A stretch of DNA of 41,514 bases. It comes from Hyphomicrobiales bacterium (GTDB lineage Bacteria; Pseudomonadota; Alphaproteobacteria; Rhizobiales; Beijerinckiaceae). The first letter of the stretch is position 1; every line of letters begins with the position of its first letter. The stretch covers positions 1-41,514 of the forward strand of contig JAQGKD010000078.1 in NCBI GenBank assembly GCA_028290285.1, read 5' to 3'. A program made the position numbers and the translations under genes. Shown piece after piece: positions 25,479 through 33,892 of the stretch. The notes under the pieces were generated by a model that saw only the letters and a program-made list of their open reading frames with translations, was not told the DNA's origin and did not search any database.

Positions 25479-28172
25479 ATGCGCTCCCGAGCAGCCCGCG
25501 ACGTAGTCACCGCACCGAATGTGTTTCGACGTATCTGCGGCGCAGCGGTCATACTAATCAGCCTGGCAGCAGCGGCCGTAGCGGGGTCCATCTGGCAGTC
25601 CCGCAATGATTGGATCGAAGAAGCGCAGCGCGCGGCCGGAAACATCGCCAGCGTCATCGCCGAACAAATCTTCAGTTCGGCCAAAAGTGTCGATCTTGTT
25701 TTGGACGATGTGAAGAGCCGCGCCGAGATAATGTTCGCAGAGCAGGGAGGCACTTGGAGCGATGCGAGCAAGCAAGAGATATTCCGTTACCTCACCGCGC
25801 GGCTGAGCAGCCTCGGCCAAGCGGATACGATAGCGATTTTGGACAGCAGCGGGAATTCGATTGTATCGACAACGTCGTTTCCCGCGACGACTATCAACTT
25901 TGCGGAGCGGGACTACTTCCTGGCACAGGTTGTAAACGCAAGTGGTGGCCACTTCGTCGGAAGCCCGGTGCAAAGCATAGTCACGGGAAAATTGACTGTT
26001 TACTCAAGCGCGCGACTGGCAGGGCCATCGGGGCAATTCCTTGGGGTGGTCATGGTTGGGGTCCAACCTGTTACGTTCGCCCGCATCGACGCCATTTCGT
26101 CCACTCTGAACGGTCAGTCCTTTCTCCTTTTGCACAGAGACGGAACCATTCTTGCGCGGTTCCCTGACACGGTACAGCGCGCTGGTCGGAAAATGCCCGC
26201 CGAAAGCGAGTGGTACCGGGTCGCCGCAAGCGGCGGCGCTTTCTGGTCACCCGGAATCTTCGACAAAACGCCACGATTCGTTGTAGTTCGCCCTGTCTCC
26301 GAGTGGCCATTCGTCGTTAACGTCGCCACATCCGAAGTCGAGGCGCTTCGACTTTGGCGCATTCGGTCCGTCGAGGCGGGCCTTGGCGGTGCGCTTGCTT
26401 GTATATGCTTAATGGGCCTGATCTGGGCTCTACGTAATCAGTTCAGCCGAGTGAACCGGGGCGCACTGCTGTTTGAGGCGGCTCTCCAAAATATGTCCCA
26501 AGGTCTCGCAATGTTCGACAAAGCCGGGGGGCTCGTCGTTTGTAACGACACGCTTCGAGCAATGTTCGCCTTAACCGAGCAGCAAACTGAAGGCGGGACA
26601 ACCGTGGCTCAGATAAAAGCCGCGATCGTCGAAAACGGATTCTATTTGGGCGGTGAGAAAAGCTCTTTTCTCACGTCACGCCTCGCCCCCGGTGAGTTGC
26701 TGACGCTTCCCGTTAATGATCATCGGACCCTCGCGTTGAGTCGGGAGGAGACTGGCGACGGTGGCTTTGTGATCACGCTGTCAGATGTGACGGAGCGTTC
26801 ACGGGCATTGGCGAATCTTGAGAATCTGGCGCTCCATGATCCGCTGACTGGCCTCGCCAATCGCACCAAGTTTCGGAATCACCTGATCGATGGGCTTTCT
26901 AGGGCGGTTGAACACGGCGAAACGACGGCCCTCCTTTACATCGACCTGGACGGCTTCAAGCATGTCAATGACACGCTTGGCCATCCGGTAGGAGACTCGC
27001 TTTTGCGCCTGGTAGCGGCGCGGCTGCAGCGTTGTACAAGGCCCACCGATTACGTTGCCCGCTTAGGGGGGGATGAATTTGCGGTGATGGTTGAGGGGGT
27101 CAAGCGGCTGGGCGATCTCAGTGGCCTCTGTCAGCGTATCGTCGACACCATGCAGAGGCCATTCGATGTCGAAGGCCACCAGATTCAGGTAAGTACAAGC
27201 GTCGGGATTGCCCTCGCCCCCCGGGACGGGCGCTCCCCGGATGCCTTGGCGCGCCACGCCGACCTCGCCTTGTACCGGGCTAAAGCGGAAGGGCGGGCAA
27301 CTTACCGGTTCTTTGAGCCTGAATTCGGCAAAGCTGCGCAGCGTCGCCGTGAGCTGGAGATAAGGATGCGGGAAGCTCTCGAAAACGGGGAATTTGAGTT
27401 ATTCTACCAGCCGATCGTTAAGCTCAAAGAAGAGTCCGTCGTTGGATTCGAGGCCCTTATCCGCTGGCGCGACCCTGTGCGAGGGCTGGTTCCCCCAGCG
27501 GAGTTCATCCCGCTGGCCGAGGAGACGGGACTAATCATCCCGCTCGGCGCGTGGGTTTTGACACGAGCGTGCGAGGACGCGCTTCTGTGGCCATTGCACA
27601 TGCGGGTGGGCGTCAATGTTTCGTCGGTGCAGATTAGGCACAGCGATTTCATTGCGACCGTGCGCTCTGTTATTCAGCGCACACATCTGGACGCCAGAAG
27701 ATTGGTCATCGAGATCACCGAGTCAGTGTTGCTCCAGGAGACCGAAGCAAACCTGGAAATCCTCGCAAATCTTCGGGAGATGGGGATAAAAATCTCCATG
27801 GATGACTTTGGCACGGGCTATTCCAGTCTCAGCTATCTTCGGCAGTTCACGTTTGATGCAGTTAAGATTGACCGATCCTTTGTCAGTTCAGTTTGCGATG
27901 CGGGGACTGGCCGCGCCGTCGTCCGCGCTGTGATTGAGATCAGCAGCAGCATTGGGATGGCTACAGTTGGAGAGGGCGTGGAAACCGAGGAGCAACTCGA
28001 AGCCTTGCGGGAACTCGGCTGCTCAATGGCGCAGGGGTTTCTTTTCAGCCGGCCGTGTCCCTCATCGGAGATTCCTACCGTACTCCGCGCGCTCGAGAAC
28101 AGACGCTCGGGCGCTGTCAACGCGCGGCCCGTGGACTTGCAGAAGCGCGCAGCACCCCTCCGGATCGTCTGA
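25479..28172 (+). CDS. Membrane-bound cyclic-di-GMP enzyme with periplasmic sensor, PAS, GGDEF and EAL domains
   Basis: 897 residues. A first membrane helix (about 20-42, ICGAAVILISLAAAAVAGSI), a periplasmic dCache-like sensor domain (about 43-300, with FAERDYFLAQ and SARLAGPSGQFLGVVM), and a second helix (about 306-325) are followed by a PAS-like segment (345-440). The GGDEF domain has an intact GGDEF at 530-534 (preceded by RL, cyclase active site). The EAL domain has EALIRW at 658-663, ITESVLL, DDFGTGYSSLSYLR, KIDRSF and VGEGVETEEQ, all the catalytic motifs of an active phosphodiesterase. Both activities could be present. GGTGG precedes the ATG. It is next to the hybrid kinase but separated by a terminator and debris. 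Confidence 0.95.
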   Translation: MRSRAARDVVTAPNVFRRICGAAVILISLAAAAVAGSIWQSRNDWIEEAQRAAGNIASVIAEQIFSSAKSVDLVLDDVKSRAEIMFAEQGGTWSDASKQEIFRYLTARLSSLGQADTIAILDSSGNSIVSTTSFPATTINFAERDYFLAQVVNASGGHFVGSPVQSIVTGKLTVYSSARLAGPSGQFLGVVMVGVQPVTFARIDAISSTLNGQSFLLLHRDGTILARFPDTVQRAGRKMPAESEWYRVAASGGAFWSPGIFDKTPRFVVVRPVSEWPFVVNVATSEVEALRLWRIRSVEAGLGGALACICLMGLIWALRNQFSRVNRGALLFEAALQNMSQGLAMFDKAGGLVVCNDTLRAMFALTEQQTEGGTTVAQIKAAIVENGFYLGGEKSSFLTSRLAPGELLTLPVNDHRTLALSREETGDGGFVITLSDVTERSRALANLENLALHDPLTGLANRTKFRNHLIDGLSRAVEHGETTALLYIDLDGFKHVNDTLGHPVGDSLLRLVAARLQRCTRPTDYVARLGGDEFAVMVEGVKRLGDLSGLCQRIVDTMQRPFDVEGHQIQVSTSVGIALAPRDGRSPDALARHADLALYRAKAEGRATYRFFEPEFGKAAQRRRELEIRMREALENGEFELFYQPIVKLKEESVVGFEALIRWRDPVRGLVPPAEFIPLAEETGLIIPLGAWVLTRACEDALLWPLHMRVGVNVSSVQIRHSDFIATVRSVIQRTHLDARRLVIEITESVLLQETEANLEILANLREMGIKISMDDFGTGYSSLSYLRQFTFDAVKIDRSFVSSVCDAGTGRAVVRAVIEISSSIGMATVGEGVETEEQLEALRELGCSMAQGFLFSRPCPSSEIPTVLRALENRRSGAVNARPVDLQKRAAPLRIV

Positions 28173-28345
28173 GGCTCGGAGGGGTCTCTGGGCACAACCC
28201 TTAAAACTTGCATGGGCGCCCATGTGGCTAAATCCTCGGCTGCTCAGGTTTTCCGTGCTGGGGTCGCCCTCAGCCAGGGATGCCGCATTCTGTTAGAGCA
28301 CAATGCCGCGTGCGCAGTTGGCACACCCTGAGTGCCACCATTGAT

Positions 28346-28635
28346 TTAGCGACGACCGTGGCCGTAGCCTTCATGACCGTAGCCGCCATGGCCATAGCCG
28401 CCACGCCCAAGCCGCCCCGTCCGCCGTAGAAGCCATACTCCGGCCTGCCGTGGAACCGGCGCGGTCCACCGCCCCAGCCGCGCCAGCCTGCTGGTCCGCC
28501 CCAACCGTACCCACGACGGTAAGCGAACCCGCACTGGTAAAAGCCCGGGCCATGCCAGCCAGCAGCATAGAAACAATACTGCGCACCGCCGTAGAAGTAC
28601 GCGGTCCTCTCGACGTGCGTCAATTCACTGCTCAC
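28346..28635 (-). pseudogene. Gly-rich secreted protein of Rhizobiales, frameshifted
   Basis: The minus-strand reading FYGGAQYCFYAAGWHGPGFY, QCGFAYRRGYGWGGPAGW and GRPEYGFYGGRGG is a common small envelope protein of this order (Cys-containing core plus Gly/Trp/Tyr-rich tail). One base is missing near 28410; restoring it gives GRGGYGHGGYGHEGYGHGRR and the stop at 28346-28348. The usual N-terminal signal peptide is not in frame upstream of 28635. A decayed second copy of the tail lies at 25255-25320. Function unknown. Confidence 0.65.
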
Positions 28636-28805
28636 GCCGTTTTAGCCCGTTTGGCTGGACCCAGAACGATGGGACGCTGGGCACAAGCCGCGTGAACACC
28701 TAGAGAACAGATCAGCACCGCGCGATTTGTTGAACTAGCGTTCATGGCGAATTCATCCGGGCCAGGACCCGCGAAACCTACATAGGCGTCCACGTGCTCA
28801 AGCCT

Positions 28806-28855
28806 TTAGCTGTAGGGATATGGCGCTCGGTTATGGACGGGCCAGGGCGCCAAGG
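28806..28855. repeat. Second copy of the 25139-25190 repeat
   Basis: TTTAGCTGTAGGGATA followed by a diverged stretch ending in CAGGGCGCC or GAGGGCGCC occurs at both places. In each case the Gly-rich tail remnant lies nearby, to the right in the first copy and to the left in the second. It may be the end of a mobile or duplicated block that includes the recombinase remnant. Confidence 0.45.
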
Positions 28856-29230
28856 CTAGTGACGCCGTGCGCCCGCAGCTCCGCGATCGCAGGGGCGAGC
28901 TGCGCAGCGCGGCCAGTGGCCTTGGCTGTGCGGGCGTTCCTGCCAGCCCCATTCGTCTCAGACGTAAATGCTGTCCCCTTGCCGCGGTCCCCGCCGAGCT
29001 TCTGGCCGAGCCTTGACCGCCGCGAGGGCTTCCTTCGTCCTCGCCGAAATGATCTTGCGTGCGGCTTGAGCCACGACGGCCATCCTATGCCCGACCATTG
29101 CATTGGCCTCCGGCATGTCGGCAACGACACAAACTGCACCCCGGCTTTCTGCAGGCCGGTCAGGAAGTGAACGTCGCGGGACAGGCGGTCCAGCTTGGCA
29201 ATGACAGGACGGGCGCCATAGAGGCGGCGG
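28831..29230 (-). pseudogene. Serine recombinase (resolvase family), multiply frameshifted
   Basis: The minus strand reads GARPVIAKLDRLSRDVHFLT and GLQKAGVQFV, the conserved second part of the resolvase catalytic domain. After a shift near 29125 it reads DMPEANAMVGHRMAVVAQAA and KIISARTKEALAAVKAR. After another near 29005 it reads KLGGDRGKGTAFTS and ARTAKATGRAAQLAPAIAEL, RAHGVTSLGALAR, then stops at 28831. The N-terminal catalytic Ser region is absent. It belongs to the large group of resolvase/invertases with a C-terminal DNA-binding extension. It is inactive as it stands and marks a former mobile element. Confidence 0.78.
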
Positions 29231-29426
29231 GCGCCATGGGACGCATCAGTTAGGGGCGATCATCGCGTGAGCCACTTTCCACTTCCGTGAAATAGGCCAC
29301 AAATGTCCAGCTTAAGCCATCAAGAATCAGCGACGGCTTTGCGTTGAGCTTCAAGGCCGAGTCCGCTGCGGCCCTGCCTTTCGGTTGAAACCCGGTAATG
29401 TAGATCTTTGGAAACCGGACAAACAC

Positions 29427-29675
29427 ATGAAATCCCCTCTTATTGCAGCAGCCCTTCTCGTCCTGCCAAGCGTGGTTCATGCGCAGGTCCAGCGCAATGA
29501 AAACCTCGAGTCGGAATGCTCAAAAATCGGCTCTGGGATGGGCCCGAGGTGTGTCGGGGACAGCACGCCCGGCGGGCTCAGCGACCAAACAATCGAGCGT
29601 CAGGAACGAGCAATTCCGGGCGGGGCTCCCTCCAGAGCTGCTCCCCCTGCTCGCTCCCCAAATATGGATCGCTAG
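29427..29675 (+). CDS. Small secreted protein of unknown function
   Basis: 82 residues from the ATG at 29427. Residues 1-20 (MKSPLIAAALLVLPSVVHAQ) are a clear signal peptide with an AxA-like VHA-Q cleavage. The mature part is polar, with a Cys pair (ESECSKIG, GPRCVGD), QERAIPGGAPSRAAPP and no known domain. The ribosome binding site is weak (GGAAACC region). It lies between recombinase and ligase debris but is itself open and shows no lesion. Confidence 0.55.
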   Translation: MKSPLIAAALLVLPSVVHAQVQRNENLESECSKIGSGMGPRCVGDSTPGGLSDQTIERQERAIPGGAPSRAAPPARSPNMDR

Positions 29676-29699
29676 TTAAGTCTCCGCGTTTTCGTCGCC

Positions 29700-29896
29700 G
29701 AGGCTGGCTGGTACGTGCACCGCCCGACGGGCTGCAATTCAGCCACGCAATCGAGGGCGATGGCGCCGTTATCTTCCGGCATGCCTGCGCCCTGGGACTG
29801 GAAGGAATCGTCTCGAAGCGCGCCGAATCGAAATACCGTTCGGGACGTTGCGCTGACTGGCTGAAGACTAAGAACCCAGCCTTTGCGCGTACATGA
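29700..29896 (+). pseudogene. ATP-dependent DNA ligase D (LigD) internal scrap
   Basis: LQFSHAIEGDGAVIFRHACA, LGLEGIVSKRAESKYRSGRC and DWLKTKNPAF is the conserved ligase-domain end of LigD (the GLEGIVSKR and W-x-K-x-K motifs, nucleotidyltransferase motifs IV-V). It ends in a stop at 29894-29896 just after the W-K-x-K segment. Neither the polymerase or nuclease domains nor the OB-fold are present. A stray piece of a bacterial NHEJ gene. Confidence 0.7.
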
Positions 29897-29903
29897 GGAC
29901 TGA

Positions 29904-30130
29904 CAACGGCTGCCGATGACGCTGAGGCTCTGCTGGATCAGCTTTCCTATGCCGAAGCAGCCTTCCTCGTCAGGGTTGCCAAAACGAACGTGCTGGCTTT
30001 CCAGCCGCGCGAAGATCCGATGTTTGGCCGCCTGTTCGACCTCAGTTTTTGGACAGCGGGCCGGACGCTGATCCTAGCCACGAGACCCTGATCATTCGCA
30101 CAAGGGGCAAGTGGACCAGAGCATTTGCCA
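29904..30130 (+). pseudogene. Unidentified gene fragment, first copy
   Basis: One plus frame reads ADDAEALLDQLSYAEAAFLV, RVAKTNVLAFQPREDPMFGR and LFDL. After a shift near 30045 another frame reads DSGPDADPSHETLIIRTRGK. The second part matches DSVPDADPSHEMLIISDKG at 33185, so both are remains of the same gene. I do not recognise the family. The fragment is frameshifted and has no convincing start. Confidence 0.4.
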
Positions 30131-30141
30131 AGTGGCAAGAG

Positions 30142-30205
30142 GCCCTGGCAGACTGGGGGGTTGCCAGGGCCCGCGGTGCCACGCCACTCGGTAAAGAACG
30201 AGCAC
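30142..30205. repeat. Paired hairpins with the GGTAAAGAACGAGC motif, first copy
   Basis: GGCCCTGGCA (30142-30151) and TGCCAGGGCC (30163-30172) form a perfect 10-base stem. Some 18 bases on, ACTCGGTAAAGAACGAGC forms a CTCG/CGAG mini-hairpin. The same order (GC-rich hairpin, then GCTCGGTAAAGAACGAGC) occurs at 33432-33498. The linked copies suggest a terminator-like or small structured element that follows the unidentified gene. Confidence 0.5.
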
Positions 30206-30372
30206 GGGTGCAAAGTCGTTGGAGCGGCGCGACTGGTCAATGCTGCCGAATGTCGCTGCCGGAGGCCTCGAGATCGCCAGGTATGGCGCGCAGTTCTTTA
30301 GGATATTGAAAAATAGCGTGGCTAGGACACCGTCAACAACTCAGACGACCTTGTTCGGCTTTGAGAGAGGAA

Positions 30373-30396
30373 GCCCCGGCCGTCGCCAGCCGGGGC
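30373..30396 (-). terminator. Terminator-like stem of the GCG/CRPN gene
   Basis: On the minus strand, GCCCCGGC, an 8-base loop and GCCGGGGC are followed by TTCCTCTCTC, a pyrimidine tail. It begins 8 bases after the stop of the minus-strand gene 30405-30680, the right place for an intrinsic terminator. Confidence 0.6.
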
Positions 30397-30404
30397 CAAG
30401 TTTG

Positions 30405-30680
30405 CTACCAGCGGCGATAATGCCGCCAGCCGTAGGCCGGACGGTGCCATCCCCAGGCCGGACGAACGACGACGCGCGGACCAGGGGCCACCCACCCGAC
30501 ATTGGGGCGGCAGCCGCCATAGGGACCGCGATGGAAGCCGATGCCGCAGCCCCCCGAGACGAGAGTCACGACGGGCGCGCCGGTAGCGCGGCCGACAACA
30601 TAGGCCGGCATGGCGGAAGCCGCGATCGGGCTCCCGAGCACCATCAAGGCGCCAGCAATTGCAGCGATCTTGGAGATCAT
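30405..30680 (-). CDS. Small secreted GCG_CRPN-type protein
   Basis: 91 residues. Residues 1-22 (MISKIAAIAGALMVLGSPIA) are a signal peptide. The mature part carries the recognisable block GCGIGFHRGPYGGCRPN (about 44-60), a conserved prefix of small Rhizobiales proteins whose tail is rich in aromatic, Arg and Pro residues (here VVVRPAWGWHRPAYGW). The ATG at 30680 is preceded by AAGGA about 12 bases upstream. It diverges from the OmpR-type response regulator and is followed by a terminator stem. Function unknown; envelope location is inferred from the signal peptide. Confidence 0.78.
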   Translation of the reverse strand: MISKIAAIAGALMVLGSPIAASAMPAYVVGRATGAPVVTLVSGGCGIGFHRGPYGGCRPNVGWVAPGPRVVVRPAWGWHRPAYGWRHYRRW

Positions 30681-31055
30681 AGGTTAGGTCGTCCTTTCCA
30701 TTCCGCTCTCCACCCGGAGCGTCTCGGGCGCGGGGTGCCCCGCGAGGCTTCGGAAGCCGGCGCGAGGCCCGGCTCCAAACTTGGAAGGCGCTAGGCCACC
30801 AAAGGCCCTGGAGCGGCTTGAGGCCGCTGCTCGAAGTTTGGCCCCGATGCCGAAACGATGCAGAGCCAGAGCCGCGGCCAAGAAAGGCATGAACAGTCCC
30901 CATGCGATTGGATGCACGCTTATCCGGGACAGGCGTCGCAGATGTTTGCCAATCGAAGGGTAAATTGTCGCAACTTGTCGCACCCGTTGAGCTTGTGACA
31001 CCTTGATACAATTTTTTGGATGCGAAACAGGCGGCTGAGGTATTTCCTGCCTGCC
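30681..31055. other. Divergent intergenic region between GCG/CRPN gene and response regulator
   Basis: 375 bases without a supported gene. The right half becomes AT-richer (CTTGATACAATTTTTTGG just before 31020), plausibly the promoter of the two-component operon. A repeated TTGTCGCA (about 30967-30985) and TTGAGCTTGTGACA are candidate regulator or -35 sequences. I could not define boxes with certainty. Confidence 0.4.
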
Positions 31056-31814
31056 ATGAGACCGGAAACCGACATGGCCCATGAGGAGAGCGCGCCGCAT
31101 ATTCTGGTGGTCGACGACCATCGCGACATCCGCGATCTGCTGGCGAGCTACTTGCGCAGGCACGGGATGCGCGTCAGTCAGGCCGCGAACGCGCAGGACG
31201 CCCGCAAGCTGATCGCTGCACACGGCATTGATTTAACGGTGCTGGACATCATGATGCCGGGCGAAGACGGCTTGTCGCTGTGTCGGTTCATCCGCGAAAC
31301 CCGAGACAGCCCGGTGATCTTGCTCACGGCTCTGGCCGATGAGACCGATCGCATCGTCGGGCTCGAAGTCGGTGCCGATGACTACGTCGTCAAACCCTTC
31401 AATCCGCGCGAACTGCTGGCTCGTATCAAAAACGTCCTGCGACGCACCCAGGCGCTGCCCAAACAGCAGGGCGACGCAGGCTCAACACGATTCGCCTTTG
31501 TAGGGTGGACCTTCGACGTCAGCCGGCGTGAACTCGTCAACTTCGAACGCACCGACAACTCCGCAATCTCGCTGAGCCCGGCGGAGTTTAGACTACTACA
31601 TGCCTTTGTGCAGCGACCCCGCCTGGTGCTGACACGCGAGCAACTTATCGATCTGACGCGCGGCCGTGACGCCGAGCCGTTCGACCGCAGCATCGACAAC
31701 CAGATCAGCCGCCTGCGCAAGAAGCTCGAACGCGACCCCTCGAATCCAGAGATCGTCAAAACCGTCTGGGGCGACGGATATCAGTTCGCATGCGATGTTG
31801 AGGTCGTCACATGA
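31056..31814 (+). CDS. OmpR/PhoB-family response regulator
   Basis: 252 residues. The receiver domain (about 10-125) has VVDDH, the phospho-acceptor Asp64 in VLDIMMPGEDG, ILLTAL and KPFNPRELLAR. The winged-helix effector domain (about 150-245) has LSPAEFRLLHAFVQ, RLVLTREQLIDLTRGRDA and SIDNQISRLRKKLE, VKTVWGDGYQF. Starts at 31074 (MAHEES) or 31020 are also possible; 31056 has GAGGT upstream. The stop overlaps the start of the histidine kinase (ATGA at 31811-31814), so both form a translationally coupled pair. Confidence 0.93.
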   Translation: MRPETDMAHEESAPHILVVDDHRDIRDLLASYLRRHGMRVSQAANAQDARKLIAAHGIDLTVLDIMMPGEDGLSLCRFIRETRDSPVILLTALADETDRIVGLEVGADDYVVKPFNPRELLARIKNVLRRTQALPKQQGDAGSTRFAFVGWTFDVSRRELVNFERTDNSAISLSPAEFRLLHAFVQRPRLVLTREQLIDLTRGRDAEPFDRSIDNQISRLRKKLERDPSNPEIVKTVWGDGYQFACDVEVVT

Positions 31815-33157
31815 CTAGGCTGCTCCCCCGCACGATGGCAGGCCGGCTCGCCGCCCTGGTTGTCGCGGCGCTGATCGTCGCCCAGATCATCGCCTTCGGT
31901 ATCTTCGCGGCCGAGCGGTCCGACCTCTCGCGCGCCGTGGCGCGGACGCAGCTCGCCAACAACCTCGCCACCCTTATCCGCGTGTTGGACTACGTCCCTG
32001 CCACCACATCTGCGGATGTCCTCAGGGGCTTCAGCTCGCGCCGCCAGCACTTCTCGATCAGCAACGCGCCACTGGTCGCCTCAGAGACGATTGACGGCGG
32101 CTCCCGCGAGATGTCAGAGCGGGTTCGGCGCCTGCTCGGCGCCAGTGCGCGACAGGTGCGAATCTTCCTGAAGCCTGACGTTGGCCGAAACAGCGGTCCC
32201 CGCAAACAGCGTGTTGCAACGGGCGACCCGCAGGCGCTTGACGTCTCCGTGCAGCTCACCAGCGGCGGCTGGCTGAACGGCGAGACGCTGCTCCGTCTGC
32301 CAGCAGCACCCGGCGGTAATGTTTGGCTGTGGCTCCTGATCCCGAGCCTGCTTTCTACGCTGGTAGCCGTGCTGATCGGCGTGCGTTGGATTACCGGTCC
32401 GATGGTGGTGTTGGCCCAGGCGGCCGAGCGGATCGGCCGCGGCGCATCTGTCGAGCCTTTGACGATCGATGGCCCCATTGAAGTGTCGCGCACCGTGGAC
32501 GCATTTAACCTGATGCAGGACCGGCTGTCGCGTTTTCTCGCCGATCGGCTGGCCATGCTTGCCGCCATCAGCCACGACCTCCGAACGCCGATCACAGTCG
32601 CTCGCCTAAGAGCCGAAACGGTCGAGGATGAGGAAGTCCGGGAGGCGTTCGTTAGGTCACTGGATGAAATGAAGGTCATTACCGAATCGACCCTGTCCTT
32701 CGCCCGCGACGAGTGGGCTCCCGAGGAAAGCCGGCCCGTCGACCTGCCATCGCTGGTAGACGCGATTGCAGACGATCTTCGAACGGCAGGTCACACGGTT
32801 GACGTCATCGCATCACCGAGCTTCTTCTACCGCTGCAAGCCAGCCATGCTGAAGCGGGCGCTCGCCAACCTCATGGCCAACGCCGCGAAGTTTGGGCAAC
32901 GGGCGGTAGTTAGCTTTGAAGATGCAGACACCGATGTCCGAATCCGCATAGATGACGACGGTCCCGGACTGCGGGCCGACCAACTCGACAGGGTCTTTGA
33001 GCCATTCGCGCGTGGCGAGCCATCGCGCAACGAGCAGACCGGCGGCATCGGCCTCGGGCTGCCAATTGCACGCTCGATCGTCAAGGCGCACGGCGGCGAC
33101 ATCCGGTTGACGAGCTTGCAGCGAGGACTCCGAGCGGAGGTGTTCTTGCCGAGATGA
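31811..33157 (+). CDS. Membrane sensor histidine kinase (EnvZ/RstB-like architecture)
   Basis: 448 residues. A membrane helix at about 12-33 (LAALVVAALIVAQIIAFGIF), a periplasmic domain of about 135 residues without recognisable fold, a second helix near 172-192 (VWLWLLIPSLLSTLVAVLIG), and a HAMP linker (TGPMVVLAQAAERIGRG) lead to the kinase core. His255 lies in AAISHDLRTPIT, followed by N-box NLMANAAKFG, G1 DDDGPGL, and G2 GGIGLGLPIAR. It is coupled by ATGA overlap to the response regulator before it, its cognate partner. The signal is unknown. The stop is followed almost at once by the second copy of an unidentified fragment. Confidence 0.93.
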   Translation: MTRLLPRTMAGRLAALVVAALIVAQIIAFGIFAAERSDLSRAVARTQLANNLATLIRVLDYVPATTSADVLRGFSSRRQHFSISNAPLVASETIDGGSREMSERVRRLLGASARQVRIFLKPDVGRNSGPRKQRVATGDPQALDVSVQLTSGGWLNGETLLRLPAAPGGNVWLWLLIPSLLSTLVAVLIGVRWITGPMVVLAQAAERIGRGASVEPLTIDGPIEVSRTVDAFNLMQDRLSRFLADRLAMLAAISHDLRTPITVARLRAETVEDEEVREAFVRSLDEMKVITESTLSFARDEWAPEESRPVDLPSLVDAIADDLRTAGHTVDVIASPSFFYRCKPAMLKRALANLMANAAKFGQRAVVSFEDADTDVRIRIDDDGPGLRADQLDRVFEPFARGEPSRNEQTGGIGLGLPIARSIVKAHGGDIRLTSLQRGLRAEVFLPR

Positions 33158-33181
33158 ACCACTGGTCGCCAGGCCGTCGGA

Positions 33182-33280
33182 TATTTGGACAGCGTGCCGG
33201 ATGCGGACCCAAGCCACGAGATGCTGATCATTTCGGACAAGGGGCGGCGCGTGGTCGATTTCATCAAGGAAGAGCGCGAG
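33182..33280 (+). pseudogene. Unidentified gene fragment, second copy
   Basis: LDSVPDADPSHEMLIISDKG, RRVVDFIKEERE matches the piece at about 30046-30110, and is better preserved. It starts only 25 bases after the kinase stop and lacks the upstream half seen in the first copy. Probably the C-terminal end of a small protein. Family not recognised. Confidence 0.4.
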
Positions 33281-33431
33281 TGCCCGACACCTAACAAGGT
33301 GCGAAATGACGCCTCACGAGTGAACCGAGCGGACGCGGAAATACCTGCTGCGCGCCATCGGGTTATTGGCCCGTTGGCTTATCATAAAGCGGACTGGAGT
33401 GTAGACGGGGGTTTCGAAAGGGAGGCAAGAA

Positions 33432-33498
33432 GCCCCGGCACGCCGTGTGGAATGCCGGGGCCTTGGGGCGACACGTCGCTCGGTAAAGAACGAGCGCT
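33432..33498. repeat. Paired hairpins with the GGTAAAGAACGAGC motif, second copy
   Basis: GCCCCGGCA (33432-33440) and TGCCGGGGC (33453-33461) form a perfect 9-base stem, flanked by AAG and CTT. GCTCGGTAAAGAACGAGC follows, as in the copy at 30142-30205. In both places it lies downstream of a copy of the unidentified fragment. Confidence 0.5.
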
Positions 33499-33892
33499 AG
33501 CTACTTTTTCTCAGCTAATTAGGTGACGTCAATGCCGCCCGTTCTCTGCTTGGACGGCCGCCACCGCTGAGGAGGTCTTCCCGGCTGCGGCAACTTGCGG
33601 AGACGCAGAAGAAAACGCGGAGAGCGCTCATCGCTCGGCCCAATACGAACCGTCCGCGAGCCTGTCCATGATACGTGGCGCGCCTGGCTTCTCTCGCCAG
33701 ACAGGCCGTTGGCCGGGTGGGCCGAGACGCTCAAAGCTGGTGCGACGTGCACACGGCGTCGGCCGCCGCTTCGCTGCGTTAGCCGCGCATAGCGTCTTGG
33801 GCGAAGCTTCAGGTCCTCCGCCTTTGGCGTAACCGCTATTAACTACGTGCTGGGCTGAGCGTTGCCGTGGAGCCCAATAAGGAGCGACCGCC

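Larger units (their letters stand above)
33158..33892. other. Gene-poor stretch with fragment and hairpins
   Basis: Besides the fragment at 33182-33280 and the hairpins at 33432-33498, I see no gene. ORFs at 33520-33880 on both strands are short, of mixed composition and without motifs. The last bases hold AAGGAG, the ribosome binding site of the iron permease remnant. Confidence 0.4.
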
